Shown here: positions 13,595 to 13,907 of the stretch, in pieces
Position numbering within the stretch: position 1 is the first letter of the stretch
Layout of the letters: each line of letters begins with the position of its first letter
DNA from: Thermoplasmatota archaeon
GTDB taxonomy: Archaea > Thermoplasmatota > Thermoplasmata > Thermoplasmatales > Thermoplasmataceae
DNA: 13,907 nt
NCBI GenBank assembly: GCA_023489425.1
Contig: JAMDCG010000014.1
Location: 1-13,907 of the forward strand
Reading direction: 5' to 3'
Made by a program: the position numbers and the translations under genes
Notes under the pieces: generated by a model
Told to the model about the DNA's origin: nothing
The model's database searches: none
What the model saw: only the letters and a program-made list of their open reading frames with translations

Positions 13595-13907
13595 ATGTCT
13601 GCAGTGGCAAAAACTTTACCGTGGTATCCCAGTTGGAATCTTGACATTTTTTTCCTTACAATAATAGGGATAATAGCATTAGCACTCTTAATATTTGGAA
13701 TTCTTACCGCCTATTTTGGAAAGGGAAAGGCAAGGGCAGCAGGAAGTGGAATGATTGTCGGAGCTGTTGTAATAGGCTTTTTAACTTATTACCTGTCTGA
13801 CTTCACGTTCCATGTAAGCCTAGTTGATGATATAATCCTGGGTGCAGTATTTTATCTCGTTGCAGCAATAATAGGAGTAGTTATAGGATTACTTATATTC
13901 CTCGCCG
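13595..13907 (+). CDS. Small membrane protein, 3'-truncated by window edge
   Basis: Only the first 104 residues are in the window; the frame stays open to the last base. It begins MSAVAKTLPWYPSWNLD, with GTGAT overlapping the previous stop 4 bases before the ATG, a good archaeal ribosome site. Three hydrophobic helices are visible at about 19-40, 50-67 and 80-103, separated by a short basic loop (GKGKARAAG, 42-50) and an acidic or aromatic loop (LSDFTFHVSLVDD). I do not recognise the family. By the positive-inside rule the basic loop would be cytoplasmic, placing the N-terminus outside. Close spacing to the RAM-domain gene suggests a shared transcript. Confidence 0.7.
   Translation, partial: MSAVAKTLPWYPSWNLDIFFLTIIGIIALALLIFGILTAYFGKGKARAAGSGMIVGAVVIGFLTYYLSDFTFHVSLVDDIILGAVFYLVAAIIGVVIGLLIFLA

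Noticed and set aside
1..13907. CRISPR array, transposon ends, tRNA or rRNA genes
   Set aside because: No regularly spaced repeats, transposase-like frames or RNA gene signatures were seen on either strand.

Overview
The window reads as part of a chromosome of a thermoacidophilic archaeon of the order Thermoplasmatales (relatives of Ferroplasma, Cuniculiplasma and Thermoplasma). The signs are a family B DNA polymerase, a geranylgeranyl reductase for archaeal ether lipids, an archaeosine tRNA-guanine transglycosylase with a PUA domain, ABCE1, heavy AGG/AGA arginine use, moderately AT-rich DNA, and TATA boxes about 22-34 bases before many starts. Species is not determinable by eye. No tRNA, rRNA, CRISPR array, insertion sequence or phage gene was recognised.

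Left part (1-5520, all + strand): the C-terminal three quarters of DNA polymerase B (truncated by the window edge), then geranylgeranyl reductase starting at a TTG right after the polymerase stop, then an EamA-type transporter overlapping it. These three look like one operon. A separate MFS transporter follows, then a small DUF488 protein that seems to start at a CTG behind a good Shine-Dalgarno sequence.

Middle (5541-9631, - strand): a three-gene operon reading a DUF6015-like small protein, ABCE1/Rli1 (ribosome recycling) and TgtA (archaeosine tRNA modification). The theme is translation. The TgtA protein keeps both catalytic aspartates but lacks all three zinc-binding cysteines, which is the most notable point in the window. 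A 322-base spacer (9632-9953) follows, with no convincing gene.

Right part (9954-13907): a dihydropteroate synthase with an extra N-terminal region of about 90 residues (+), a Fur/PerR-type regulator (-) whose 3' end overlaps it by 41 bases, histidyl-tRNA synthetase (+) divergent from the regulator with facing promoters, an unrecognised 144-residue protein (-), a stand-alone Lrp/AsnC ligand-binding (RAM) domain (+), and the start of a small membrane protein cut by the window end.

Most of this is housekeeping sequence. I did not find a clear new multi-gene system. The best leads are the zinc-less TgtA, the conserved-looking small protein ahead of ABCE1, the non-canonical DUF488 start, the N-terminal extension of the dihydropteroate synthase, and a 17-base perfect palindrome in front of the unrecognised gene.
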